In this document: positions 17,832-25,735 of the stretch, piece after piece
Layout of the letters: every line of letters begins with the position of its first letter
How positions within the stretch are numbered: the stretch's first letter is position 1
From: Pelatocladus maniniholoensis HA4357-MV3
Lineage (GTDB): Bacteria > Cyanobacteriota > Cyanobacteriia > Cyanobacteriales > Nostocaceae
Direction: 5' to 3'
Length of the DNA: 43,351 nucleotides
Assembly (NCBI GenBank): GCA_019359115.1
Contig: JAHHHW010000118.1
Location: forward strand, 1 to 43,351
Position numbers and translations under genes: made by a program
The notes under the pieces: generated by a model
Told to the model about the DNA's origin: nothing
Seen by the model: the letters and a program-made list of their open reading frames with translations, nothing else
Database searches by the model: none

Positions 17832-17870
17832 GATTAGATGAGGATTTTATTTTATTTGGAGAAATAAGCT

Positions 17871-18071
17871 ATGCGAGAAACAAAACCAAAAAAACATCTT
17901 CAACCCACACAAGATTTTACCCATGAATCGAAACTTTTTGAAGACTTAACAGATGGAGAGATAGAGAAAGTATGTGGTGGTGCTACTAAATTAGATTTTG
18001 AAGATTTTAAAGTTGATTTCAAATTTGCCAAGGTTGAATTTACGGCAGAATTTCTAACTTTTAAAATCTAA
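17871..18071 (+). CDS. Double-glycine leader precursor peptide, 66 aa
   Basis: This is the likely substrate of the C39 transporter/HlyD pair. A ggag ribosome-binding site lies 9 bases before the ATG. The leader (residues 1-37) ends in LFEDLTDGEIEKVCGG, a classic bacteriocin-type GG leader: acidic/hydrophobic helix, then Gly36-Gly37 (Cys35 just before is unusual). Cleavage after Gly37 would free a 29-residue core, residues 38-66. The core has seven Phe and five Lys against six Asp/Glu, and no Cys, Ser, Gly, Pro, Trp or Tyr; Asp/Glu-Phe pairs occur at 42-43, 45-46, 49-50, 56-57 and 60-61. Hydrophobic residues alternate with charged ones, as in an amphipathic beta strand. No modification gene is nearby. 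The peptide's function is unknown; secretion is a strong inference. Confidence 0.85.
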   Translation: MRETKPKKHLQPTQDFTHESKLFEDLTDGEIEKVCGGATKLDFEDFKVDFKFAKVEFTAEFLTFKI

Positions 18072-18097
18072 GAGAATCACTGAGTATATACAATAAT

Positions 18098-18128
18098 TAT
18101 GCTTAAATATTTTAAATATTTAAGCATA
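18098..18128 (+). terminator. Hairpin after the precursor gene, possible terminator
   Basis: Arms atgcttaaatat and atatttaagcat pair perfectly over a 5-base gap, 27 bp after the stop codon. The stem is AT-only apart from one G-C pair and no clear T-run follows directly, so it is a weak or bidirectional terminator at best. Confidence 0.45.
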
Positions 18129-18200
18129 CAAAATATTTACTTTTTCCTTGATTTATCATCAAAGAAGTTCGAGAAATATTAATCAGATTCAACTTGCCCT

Positions 18201-18357
18201 TAGAGCATGTTTGAAAAGTCATGATTGATGTATCAAATATTTTTTACCCCACCCTAACCCTCCCCTTTACAAGGGGAGGGAACTGGATTTCTCTCCTTTA
18301 TAAGGGGAGTAATAATGTAATTAAAATTACAGCCAATCACTTTTCAAACAACTTCTT
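18201..18357. mobile_element. MITE-like element, family 2, copy A
   Basis: The left end agcatgtttgaaaagtcatg and the right end ccaatcacttttcaaacaac are imperfect inverted repeats around a ccctcccctttacaaggggagg hairpin-like core. A further left-end fragment (agagcatgtttgaaaagt) follows immediately at 18358. Copy B is at 22148-22312. There is no ORF. Confidence 0.65.
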
Positions 18358-18454
18358 AGAGCATGTTTGAAAAGTATTGGGCGAATATAATTCGCTACTA
18401 CACAAGCGCGACGTGTAGCGGCTTCCTGATAAGGAAGTCCACCAACATTTTAAT

Positions 18455-18512
18455 TTAGGGCTAGGTGTAAGATATAATTTCAACCCACTTCAAGTGGGTT
18501 TTTGCTATTAGC
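18455..18512. repeat. Hairpin element with gctattagcc end
   Basis: It contains an aacccacttcaagtgggttt stem-loop and ends in tgctattagcctca, the same end as the element at 9229-9310. Placed directly behind the stop codon of the hydrolase gene, it may terminate that transcript. Confidence 0.5.
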
Positions 18513-18519
18513 CTCAAAT

Positions 18520-19419
18520 TTATTTGATGGCGCAGTTTAACCACTCGACAATCTGTGAATTCACCACATCCGGTACTTCATCATGGGGACAATGTCCAGC
18601 ACCAGGAATGGGGACGATTTTGATATTTTTACCATTCTCCCGCGCTTGATCATAAATTTTAGCACCAGTGATCGGTGTCCAAGGATCGTCAGCACCCCAA
18701 ATTACCAGCAGAGGATGTTGGACTTTCGGTAATAGTTCTTCAGTTCTGGGACCGGGAGGCGCGGTAAGAATAGATGCAAAAACTTTTTGCGCTCCTGGAT
18801 CACAAGATGGTGTATAAAGCATATCTACCAATTCATCCGTGACAGCTTGGCGATCGCGATAAACTTGGTAGAGAGTACGGCGAATTTGATGTTTTTGCCG
18901 AATGCGGTTAAATACGAATGTCCCTGTAATCGGATGACCAACTAGTTTATTAAAAGCAGACATCACAACTCGTAATGGTGGGTTCAATTCGTGGGGACGA
19001 TGACTCAAACCCCCCGCAGAGTTAATCAACACACCACCCGCAACAATTTCTGGATGTTCGGCTAATACCATCAAGCTTAAAAGTGCGCCGATAGAGTTAC
19101 CAATAAATACGGCTGGTTCGTTAATATGGGTTTTCCAAAAATCTTTAAGTAGTTCCACCCAAACTTCTACTGTATAATCAATGGCTGCTTTATCAGAACC
19201 ACCAAATCCCAATAAATCAAGAGCAAATACTTGATAGCCAGCATCGGCTAAAGCGGGGATATTTTTTCGCCAATGTCCAATACAAGCACCAAAACCGTGA
19301 ACCAAAACCAATGGTTTACCCGTTCCCACGACGGTGTATTGAATTTTGTAGTCTTGCCAAGTCCAAAAGTGTTTTTCAAAGATGGCCGTTATCGGTAGCT
19401 GCTGGGTATTTACAGTCAT
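18520..19419 (-). CDS. Alpha/beta-fold hydrolase
   Basis: The protein has 299 residues, cytoplasmic, with no signal peptide. The oxyanion region is LVHGFGACIGHWRKN (about residue 40), the nucleophile elbow is FIGNSIGALL with Ser near 110, and the acid and His are in VIWGADDPWTPI and GAGHCPHDE. The canonical triad is therefore intact. The general class covers esterases, epoxide hydrolases and haloperoxidase-like enzymes; the substrate cannot be told. It is a paralogue of the protein at 32149-33069, sharing the HGFGA-x3-HWRKN and GNSIG motifs. Single gene. Confidence 0.85.
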   Translation of the reverse strand: MTVNTQQLPITAIFEKHFWTWQDYKIQYTVVGTGKPLVLVHGFGACIGHWRKNIPALADAGYQVFALDLLGFGGSDKAAIDYTVEVWVELLKDFWKTHINEPAVFIGNSIGALLSLMVLAEHPEIVAGGVLINSAGGLSHRPHELNPPLRVVMSAFNKLVGHPITGTFVFNRIRQKHQIRRTLYQVYRDRQAVTDELVDMLYTPSCDPGAQKVFASILTAPPGPRTEELLPKVQHPLLVIWGADDPWTPITGAKIYDQARENGKNIKIVPIPGAGHCPHDEVPDVVNSQIVEWLNCAIK

Positions 19420-19812
19420 TATTAAGATGAGTAAAGCTTTTCTTTATATCATAATTTGTTCTGAGTATTTAGGCTGATGCAAAGTTCGTAGTCAGGACTT
19501 TAGTTCTCTTTCCTCTCTAGTTTGAGGATTGAAGGCGCTTACTACAAAATCCGCATACTTTGTGTGGTGAAGCACTAAGTTGCGATCGCCTTTAGCAAAT
19601 ATTTTTTTGGATGATTTTGTATGATTATTCTAGTATTGTAGTGTTTTTTATTTATTTCAATGACATTTCCGCGATCAATAGAGGAGGACAGTATTTCTTA
19701 ATACATTCACTTCTTGATTTAACATTTTTCCCCCCTTGTAAATCCAGATTTGGTTTTTCTATCTTTTGGACTCATGGTTTACTCCTAAACTTCATGTTAA
19801 AGAGTTTAATTT
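19420..19812. other. Spacer with a dispersed hairpin repeat
   Basis: It contains an imperfect inverted repeat at about 19488-19548 (ttcgtagtcaggactttagt paired with gattgaaggcgcttactaca), a type frequent in Nostocales. The remainder is AT-rich with no convincing gene; the frames directly beyond the stop of the TIR gene show no continuation of the domain. Confidence 0.45.
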
Positions 19813-20079
19813 TTAATATTCTCTGGCAGCAAGCCCATCTAATTCTCGCTGTGTCCATTTTTTTCTGAAGAAATTAGGACTTAATACAACAATTCCATAC
19901 TTTGATTGTGAAAGACCTTGATCTATTGAACGACGTAAACTGTCTCCCAGCTTTAAAGTCAACTCATCATACCAAACACGATAGTCTTTTTGTCTTAACC
20001 TACTAGCAAGTTCTCTAACAAAAATATCTTTATCTTCACTTGCATGACTGACAAACACATCATATAAATTACTCATCAA
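19813..20079 (-). pseudogene. Truncated TIR-domain protein
   Basis: The 88 residues cover only the first two thirds of a TIR domain: YDVFVSHASEDKD (box 1), then LASRLRQKDYRVWYDELTLKLGDSLRRSID, carrying the Glu expected for NADase activity (WYDE), then GIVVLSPNFFRKKWTQRELDGL. A TIR domain normally continues another 40-60 residues after this helix, with a further strand and helix, and is usually fused to a second module. Here a stop follows AAREY, and no homologous continuation is seen in any minus frame down to 19600. It is probably a remnant of a signalling or anti-phage TIR protein. A short functional protein is unlikely. Confidence 0.7.
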
Positions 20080-20160
20080 AACTCCTGATTGATTTGAATT
20101 TATAGTAATTAATAAACACTTTAATACATACTGAACTATAGAAATAGCTAATAGCTAAAA

Positions 20161-21078
20161 ATGGACTTACCGTTGGTTTATCACTCAGATTACGTTGCGC
20201 CATTACCTGAAGGACATCGTTTTCCTATGCCTAAATTTCAGCAACTCTATGAACTGTTGCTGGCTGATGGTGTGGCGTATCCTTCCCAATTTTATATCCC
20301 CGAACGTTCTCAACAGGAATTAATAGAATTAGTCCACACGCCAGAATACGTTCAAGCTTATTGTGAAGGAACCCTCGACTCAAAAGCCCAACGGCGGATT
20401 GGATTACCTTGGAGTTCGGCTTTAGTCAATCGTACCTGTGTGGCGGTAGGTGGTACGATCATGACTGCCAAGTTAGCACTGAATCACGGTTTAGCTTGCA
20501 ATACTGCTGGCGGTACTCATCATGCTTTTCCTAATTATGGTTCTGGTTTTTGCATTTTCAATGATTTAGCGATCGCCCCTCGTGTCTTGCAAAAACTAGG
20601 ACTAGTCCAAAAAATTCTAATTGTAGATTTGGATGTGCATCAAGGAGATGGAACAGCATTTGTTTTCCAAAATGATGACAGTGTTTTTACCTTTTCCATG
20701 CATTGCGAAGTCAATTTTCCTGGTACTAAACAAAAAAGTGATTTGGATGTTCCGCTTTCTATTGGAATGGAAGATGATGAATATCTACAAACTTTAGCAG
20801 CATTTTTACCAGATTTGTTGTCTCAAGTCAAGCCAGATTTGGTTTTCTATGATGCAGGTGTAGATCCTCATGTGGGCGATCGCTTGGGAAAATTAGCTCT
20901 GACTGACACTGGTATTTATCGTCGGGAAATGCAAGTTTTAAGTACTTGTATTGCTGCTGGGTATCCTGTCGCTTGCGTCATTGGCGGTGGTTACGCCGAT
21001 GATCTCAAATCTCTCGTCTATCGTCATTCCCTTGTGCATCGCGCTGCAAGTGAAGTCTATCAACATTTTCATCTGTAA
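20161..21078 (+). CDS. Histone deacetylase family (class II-like) metal hydrolase
   Basis: The protein has 305 residues, typical of bacterial HDAC-like amidohydrolases. Motifs in order: GGTHHAFPNYGSGFCIFND (the His-His active-site pair, about 119-137), ILIVDLDVHQGDGTAF (zinc-ligand Asp and His), FSMHCEVNFPG, and FYDAGVDPHVGDRLG (zinc-ligand Asp). The C-terminal CVIGGGY loop is also present. It is expected to remove acyl groups from lysine, polyamine or a small molecule such as acetylpolyamine; the substrate is unknown. The start ATG follows a run of gctaatagctaaaa. Single gene. Confidence 0.9.
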   Translation: MDLPLVYHSDYVAPLPEGHRFPMPKFQQLYELLLADGVAYPSQFYIPERSQQELIELVHTPEYVQAYCEGTLDSKAQRRIGLPWSSALVNRTCVAVGGTIMTAKLALNHGLACNTAGGTHHAFPNYGSGFCIFNDLAIAPRVLQKLGLVQKILIVDLDVHQGDGTAFVFQNDDSVFTFSMHCEVNFPGTKQKSDLDVPLSIGMEDDEYLQTLAAFLPDLLSQVKPDLVFYDAGVDPHVGDRLGKLALTDTGIYRREMQVLSTCIAAGYPVACVIGGGYADDLKSLVYRHSLVHRAASEVYQHFHL

Positions 21079-21403
21079 CTTTATGAAAATTTTATCTAGC
21101 CATCTAACTAGGTTATTTCTCACAAGCCCTATCAGAGGGTGCTTCCAATCAAAAAACCTCTTTTTTGTAAGTATAAACTTTTCATGAAATTAAATAAGGA
21201 GCCTTTATTTATACTATAGAATTAGTATCGCTTATTACTAAGACCTAGTAAATCTAAATTACGATTTAATCCTTCTGTCTACGTCGCGACAGGGTAACAA
21301 ACCTCTGTCGCTGTAATTTTTAAATTGCGACAGTCGGAAAGCAAACAATCTCACTCCAGGGAAATCTACCATCGATTTTGATCATGTTGTAGGAGTGAGT
21401 TGA
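21079..21403. other. Spacer upstream of the PEP-CTERM gene
   Basis: AT-rich. It contains the inverted pair ctgtcgc/gcgacag around aatttttaaatt at about 21306-21334 and an aggag ribosome-binding site just before 21404. No gene is seen. Confidence 0.4.
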
Positions 21404-22129
21404 ATGACAGGGTTTCAATTCGCAAAAAGCCGAGGTAAGCTTGATTATGCCACAATATCAAGCAAATCTCAGGTAAGAAAGAAGTTGCGGAAAACTGCAA
21501 CCATAGCTACATTTGTTGCTATTGTGGTCGGGGTAATTCAGACAAAACAGGTTCAGGCTGTCACTGTTACCTTTGACGATCTATCTGGATCTCAAAACAC
21601 AATTGATAATGGCTATGCAGGATTGAATTGGGAAAACTTTTATCATCTTGATACAACTTCTTTTGTTCCTTCAGGTTATGTAAATGGAACGGTATCACCA
21701 AAAAACGTAGCCTACAATGGCTTTGGTGAACCTGCTGTAATCAGTACGGTTGATAATATTTTCGATTTTAATAGTACATATTTAACATCAGCTTGGAATG
21801 ATGATTTAACTGTGCTAGTAGAAGGTTACACGGGAGGAATATCCGGGGATAAGAAATATTCACAGACAGTAGTTGTGAATACAAAAACTCCTACACTATT
21901 TACATTTGATTTCTTGGGAATTGATTCTTTAAAGTTTACATCTTCTGGAGGTAATAACGCTGGCTATAACGGAAGTGGCACGCATTTTGCGATAGATAAC
22001 TTTACTTTCAACAAAAAAACTAAAGCTGTTCCCGAACCTCTAACTATTTTTGGTTCAGTAACAGCAAGTAGTATTGGCTTGGCTTTATATCGAAAGCAGA
22101 AGCAACAACAAAAAGATGTAAATAAATAA
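21404..22129 (+). CDS. PEP-CTERM sorting domain protein
   Basis: The protein has 241 residues and is predicted to be exported and processed by the exosortase encoded 375 bp downstream. A charged N-terminal region precedes a signal sequence (about 33-52, ATIATFVAIVVGVIQTKQVQA). The body is a Gly/Asn/Thr/Ser-rich beta protein (VTFDDLSGSQNTIDNGYAGLN...), the kind of carbohydrate-binding-like fold common in PEP-CTERM proteins. The C-terminus has Val209-Pro-Glu-Pro, then a hydrophobic helix (LTIFGSVTASSIGLALY), then a basic tail (RKQKQQQK), the complete tripartite signal. A ribosome-binding site, taggag, lies before the ATG. The ligand and role are unknown. Confidence 0.88.
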   Translation: MTGFQFAKSRGKLDYATISSKSQVRKKLRKTATIATFVAIVVGVIQTKQVQAVTVTFDDLSGSQNTIDNGYAGLNWENFYHLDTTSFVPSGYVNGTVSPKNVAYNGFGEPAVISTVDNIFDFNSTYLTSAWNDDLTVLVEGYTGGISGDKKYSQTVVVNTKTPTLFTFDFLGIDSLKFTSSGGNNAGYNGSGTHFAIDNFTFNKKTKAVPEPLTIFGSVTASSIGLALYRKQKQQQKDVNK

Positions 22130-22147
22130 GGAAATTTTCAAACTTGT

Positions 22148-22312
22148 AAGAGGATGTTTTAAAAGTCCTTTTGTCGGTAGTAAAACGTTTGTGTTCCCCC
22201 TAAATCCCCCTTTTTAAGGGAGACTTGGATTCTATTTCCTGCTTTTTAAGGGAGGTTAGGGGGGATAAATAAGTGCCTAAAGTCACAGCCAATCACTTTT
22301 CAAACAACCTCT
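22148..22312. mobile_element. MITE-like element, family 2, copy B
   Basis: The left end is aggatgttttaaaagtcc and the right end is cagccaatcacttttcaaac, an imperfect inverted pair; the interior has ccccctaaatccccc...gggaggttaggggg. It shares the right end of copy A (18331-18350) nearly base for base. It separates the PEP-CTERM gene from the exosortase operon. The rest of the spacer up to 22504 holds no gene but has gcgaattatattcgcc, the reverse complement of a stretch near 18382. Confidence 0.65.
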
Positions 22313-22504
22313 AATACTGATATTTGACTTTTGAACAAAATTCAAGTTACTGGCTCACAAACCAAGTCCGCTTTTGCGAACTTATTGTAACCTACGTAAG
22401 CAGGTGCAAGTTTTGTGTAGCCGCGAATTATATTCGCCAAGTCTTTTTCAAAAATTGGGATGTTCCCTGAAAAATTCATAGAAAAGCTGCCACTAAATTA
22501 GACA

Positions 22505-23365
22505 ATGAAAACTAGTAAACTGGCTAAAGTCATACGACTTGATCATCCTCAGTTCTGGCTCTTAATCATAGGTTCAGGCTTAATAGTGATTCACCTAACG
22601 CTAAGTTGGAGAGCAGAAAATCCCAACCTTTGCAGTACTAGTTTTTTGTTTTGGGCAGCTGTATCTTTTTTTATCTGGGAAAAACGAGATAATTTAAGTT
22701 TAGAAAGTGGAATTTTACCCAGTTTTTTGGGTTTCTCACTCATCTGGATAGCACTGTTCAAGAGTGCATCTATGACTAGCTTAGGAGGTTTTTTGTATGC
22801 CTTACCCTTTATTTTTGGCTTAGGACTTGGTTTAATAGCTTCTGGCTTTCAAGGACTAAAGCAATATACGGGTGAGTTAATAACATTATTTTTTATCAAT
22901 GTACCTAAGTTATTACCAAAATGGGGGATCTATAAGCTTACACTGCTAACTGCCAAGTTATCAGCTTTTATACTTTGGTATACAGGCTTTGAAGTTATTC
23001 TTTCTGGAGTGAATGTTTATCTACCAAATGGCAGTATAGAAGTGCTTAGTGGATGCTCTGGTATAGAATTAATTTCTCAAATGCTCGGTTTAGCAATACT
23101 TTTTATGTTAATGTTTCCTCAAACTTGGCAGCAGAAAATACTCGTGCCACTTGTAGCTGCTACGGTAGGATTTATTGTTAATTCTGGACGAGTTGCACTT
23201 ATGGCCATCATCGTAGCAAAAGATAATATGGATGCTTTTGATTACTGGCATAGTGGCAATGGTTCTCTTTTATTTTCAATAATTTCTGTACTCCTTTTCG
23301 GTTTATTCTGTTGGTTTTTAATAGGACGAACTGAATCTGGGAATAAAAATTCTCGGTTGTCATAA
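22505..23365 (+). CDS. crtA: Cyanoexosortase (probably type A)
   Basis: This membrane transpeptidase-like protease recognises PEP-CTERM tails. The protein has 286 residues with about eight hydrophobic helices. The three catalytic positions of the family are visible: Cys184 (EVLSGCSGIELI), Arg229 (VNSGRVALMAI) and His249 (FDYWHSGNGS). The following gene, which resembles the cyanoexosortase A-associated family, points to the A type; type B is less likely. It is followed 7 bp later by the associated protein and then the HpsJ-like gene, so the three form an operon. It probably handles the PEP-CTERM protein at 21404 and others elsewhere in the genome. Note that crtA here means cyanoexosortase, not the carotenoid gene. 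Confidence 0.9.
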   Translation: MKTSKLAKVIRLDHPQFWLLIIGSGLIVIHLTLSWRAENPNLCSTSFLFWAAVSFFIWEKRDNLSLESGILPSFLGFSLIWIALFKSASMTSLGGFLYALPFIFGLGLGLIASGFQGLKQYTGELITLFFINVPKLLPKWGIYKLTLLTAKLSAFILWYTGFEVILSGVNVYLPNGSIEVLSGCSGIELISQMLGLAILFMLMFPQTWQQKILVPLVAATVGFIVNSGRVALMAIIVAKDNMDAFDYWHSGNGSLLFSIISVLLFGLFCWFLIGRTESGNKNSRLS

Positions 23366-23372
23366 TAAAAAT

Positions 23373-24029
23373 ATGATTACTTGGAAAAAAATCCGTATTT
23401 CATTGTTAATTATAGGCTGTAGCAACGTCTTGTTGGTATTGGGGCAAGTTCTTATTCTGCCAATCCAGTCTAAAAATCCTGCTAATTTTTTTGTGTTTTC
23501 AGAATCCCCACCTTTACCTCACTGGCAACTCAAATCTACCAAAAGTTTAACTTATGATCTACAAGATGATTCTGAATTGTTATCCCAAAAAAATTATCAA
23601 TATATACGTAAAGAATTGCCTTTATATATCGAAATGCGTTACGTAAAAATAGGAGATGTTAATCAACTAATTAGAAAATATACTAAAATTTCTGCGTCTG
23701 CGGTTGTACGTCAAAAAGAAGATATAGGTTATTACGGTTTAGGAGTTGAACAACAAAAAGCCTACCTCAGTGCTTGTATTAATATGTATGGTCATAGCAC
23801 TTTTACTAATACACAATTTAACCAAAATCAGCAGCGAAGAGATCAACCTTGGCAACGTTTATTACCCTGGTTACTAAGTCGAGAACAATTAAGAAAAGAC
23901 AAGCGCTGTCTTTGGACGCATATGTCAATTCCATTAAAAAATTCTTCCCCAGAAGTTGCTTATCAAGTCCTAGAAAATGCGTGGTTTTCCTGGTACAAAT
24001 ATTGGCATTCTCGTTTGCATAAACCTTAA
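23373..24029 (+). CDS. Cyanoexosortase system-associated protein
   Basis: The protein has 218 residues, with one N-terminal membrane anchor (about 8-30, ISLLIIGCSNVLLVLGQVLILP) and an extracytoplasmic domain that contains PLPHWQLKSTKSL and a C-terminal LLPWLLSREQLRKDKRCLWTHMSIPL block. It starts 7 bp after the exosortase gene. This position and layout match the small partner proteins that accompany cyanoexosortase A; their biochemical role is not established. The gene is intact. The family assignment rests mostly on context and overall look. Confidence 0.75.
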   Translation: MITWKKIRISLLIIGCSNVLLVLGQVLILPIQSKNPANFFVFSESPPLPHWQLKSTKSLTYDLQDDSELLSQKNYQYIRKELPLYIEMRYVKIGDVNQLIRKYTKISASAVVRQKEDIGYYGLGVEQQKAYLSACINMYGHSTFTNTQFNQNQQRRDQPWQRLLPWLLSREQLRKDKRCLWTHMSIPLKNSSPEVAYQVLENAWFSWYKYWHSRLHKP

Positions 24030-24073
24030 AGCTTTGTTTATACAATTTTCATTGTAATACTTTGTAAGGAATT

Positions 24074-24775
24074 ATGACTAAATCGAAAACTGAAAAAATT
24101 ACTTCTCCTCAGTTTGTCTTAACCCAGGAAAGTTCGCTCACTATTCTGCGATCGCTTGGCTACGGCTTGTTAATATTATCTTTGTTTGATTGGGTAGCAA
24201 TGTTTGTTCCATCAAACTTTTTTAACCCTGCTTGGGAATTCCAAACTATAGGAGCAATAGTTGAACGTGTACCTGTACCTTTAATTGGTTTAGCACTAGT
24301 ATTTTATGGGGAATTGCATTCGCGCAACAGATGGGAATTTCCTATTTTAAAGTTATTATCAGGGCTAACTTTATTATTGGCAGCGTTATTTTTACTCATG
24401 ATACCTTTGGGAGTTTCTAATACCATCCGCTTGAATAAAGAAAATGTCGCACAAATCAATAATATCTCAACACAACAAATTTCTCGTGCTGAACAATTAC
24501 ACCAGAAACTCAGCGAAGCAACTCCTGAACAATTGGATAATCTTTTAAAAAGCCGAGGTGGTTCTCTATATGGGAAAAAACCAGAAGAAGTAAAGAATGA
24601 ACTTTTGTCTCAAGTTTCTAAAGCAAAAGCACAAATCAAAGATCAAGCAGAAACTACCCAGTCTTTGCGAGGTCTAAACTTAATTAAGACTTCCACAAAA
24701 TGGATTCTTGGCGCTTTAGTTTCTGCGTTTCTGTTCTTTAGTTTGTGGAAAGGAACAGATTGGGCTAGATTTTAA
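24074..24775 (+). CDS. HpsJ-like membrane protein, cyanoexosortase-associated
   Basis: The protein has 233 residues. Three or four membrane helices are seen (about 26-46, 70-90, 98-120 and 208-226), with a soluble helical region between helices three and four (about 125-200) rich in Gln, Lys and Glu. HpsJ proteins were linked to secretion of the hormogonium polysaccharide in Nostoc, and family members are commonly found beside cyanoexosortases. It is the third gene of the operon, 44 bp after the associated protein, with an aagga ribosome-binding site. A strong terminator follows. Confident as a member of this locus; molecular role unknown. Confidence 0.75.
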   Translation: MTKSKTEKITSPQFVLTQESSLTILRSLGYGLLILSLFDWVAMFVPSNFFNPAWEFQTIGAIVERVPVPLIGLALVFYGELHSRNRWEFPILKLLSGLTLLLAALFLLMIPLGVSNTIRLNKENVAQINNISTQQISRAEQLHQKLSEATPEQLDNLLKSRGGSLYGKKPEEVKNELLSQVSKAKAQIKDQAETTQSLRGLNLIKTSTKWILGALVSAFLFFSLWKGTDWARF

Positions 24776-24781
24776 ATACAT

Positions 24782-24819
24782 AAAAAAGGCGATCGCTATT
24801 CAATCGCCCTTTTTTTTTA
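24782..24819. terminator. Bidirectional rho-independent terminator
   Basis: aaaaaaggcgat pairs with atcgcccttttttt around a small loop and is followed by a run of T (and preceded by A on the other strand). It lies between the convergent HpsJ-like and rpe genes and can serve both. The stem includes a HIP1 site. Confidence 0.8.
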
Positions 24820-24868
24820 TTAGTTCATAGTTAGCACTTTGATGCTTCAATAAGTGCCTAGCTTAAGC

Positions 24869-25576
24869 TTATACTTGTGCTAGTTCTGGTGTGGGACGCT
24901 TGCTATTACGAACAGCTGCGATCGCCTCGCCATAGTCCTTAGCATTAAACACAGCTGAACCAGCGACAATTGCATTAGCTCCAGCTTCCAAAACTTGCCA
25001 AGTATTATTTGCTTTTAGTCCACCATCTACTTCAATCCAAGGATCAAGACCACGTTCCTCACACATTTGACGCAGCTTACGGATCTTGGGAACAACTCCT
25101 GGAATAAAACTTTGACCACCAAAACCAGGGTTGACACTCATAATCAACACTAAATCGCAAACTTCCAGCACATACTCAATCAAATCTAAAGGTGTAGATG
25201 GGTTGAGTACAACACCAGCTTGCTTGCCAAATTCTTTAATTTGGCACAAAGTACGATGTAAGTGTGGCGATGCATTGTGTTCACAATGTACAGAGATAAT
25301 ATCTGCACCTGCTTTGGCAAAATCTGCAACATATTTTTCTGGTTCCACAATCATTAAGTGGACATCCAGTGGTTTTTTCGTAACCGGACGAATCGCCTCC
25401 ACTACCAGAGGACCTATCGTAATATTAGGTACAAAGCGACCATCCATTACATCAACATGAATCCAATCTGCTCCCGCCTCATCCACGGCGCGTACTTCCT
25501 CTCCCAGACGACTAAAATCGGCTGATAGGATAGATGGAGCAATTACAATCGGCTTGTTAGATAGCGTTTTGGTCAT
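24869..25576 (-). CDS. rpe: Ribulose-phosphate 3-epimerase
   Basis: The enzyme interconverts ribulose-5-phosphate and xylulose-5-phosphate in the Calvin cycle and the pentose phosphate pathway. The TIM barrel is complete: [15 protein letters not shown], then [19 protein letters not shown] (metal/catalytic Asp), [33 protein letters not shown] and [11 protein letters not shown] (second catalytic Asp), and ending AGSAVF for the phosphate. I chose the ATG at 25576, giving about 235 residues; the frame extends 19 codons further upstream without family similarity. Single gene. Confidence 0.95.
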   Translation of the reverse strand: MTKTLSNKPIVIAPSILSADFSRLGEEVRAVDEAGADWIHVDVMDGRFVPNITIGPLVVEAIRPVTKKPLDVHLMIVEPEKYVADFAKAGADIISVHCEHNASPHLHRTLCQIKEFGKQAGVVLNPSTPLDLIEYVLEVCDLVLIMSVNPGFGGQSFIPGVVPKIRKLRQMCEERGLDPWIEVDGGLKANNTWQVLEAGANAIVAGSAVFNAKDYGEAIAAVRNSKRPTPELAQV

Positions 25577-25659
25577 GACTAGTGGATATTTAAGCGTCCT
25601 TATTCTGTAATTATTGTAACAAAACTTGAGCAAATGCTCATAAGTTTTGTATGAGCTTT

Positions 25660-25733
25660 TTTAGGGAGAAGGGAAGGGGACAAGGGGGACAACAATGACC
25701 AATGACCAATGACCAATGACAAATGACAAATAA
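25660..25733. repeat. gggacaa repeat plus caatgac heptamer (STRR) array
   Basis: After a gggaaggggacaaggggg stretch, the seven-base unit caatgac/aaatgac is repeated about five times and ends three bases before the start codon of the S8 peptidase gene. The gene's leader region is therefore made of repeat, leaving no normal ribosome-binding site. Confidence 0.7.
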
Positions 25734-25735
25734 CT

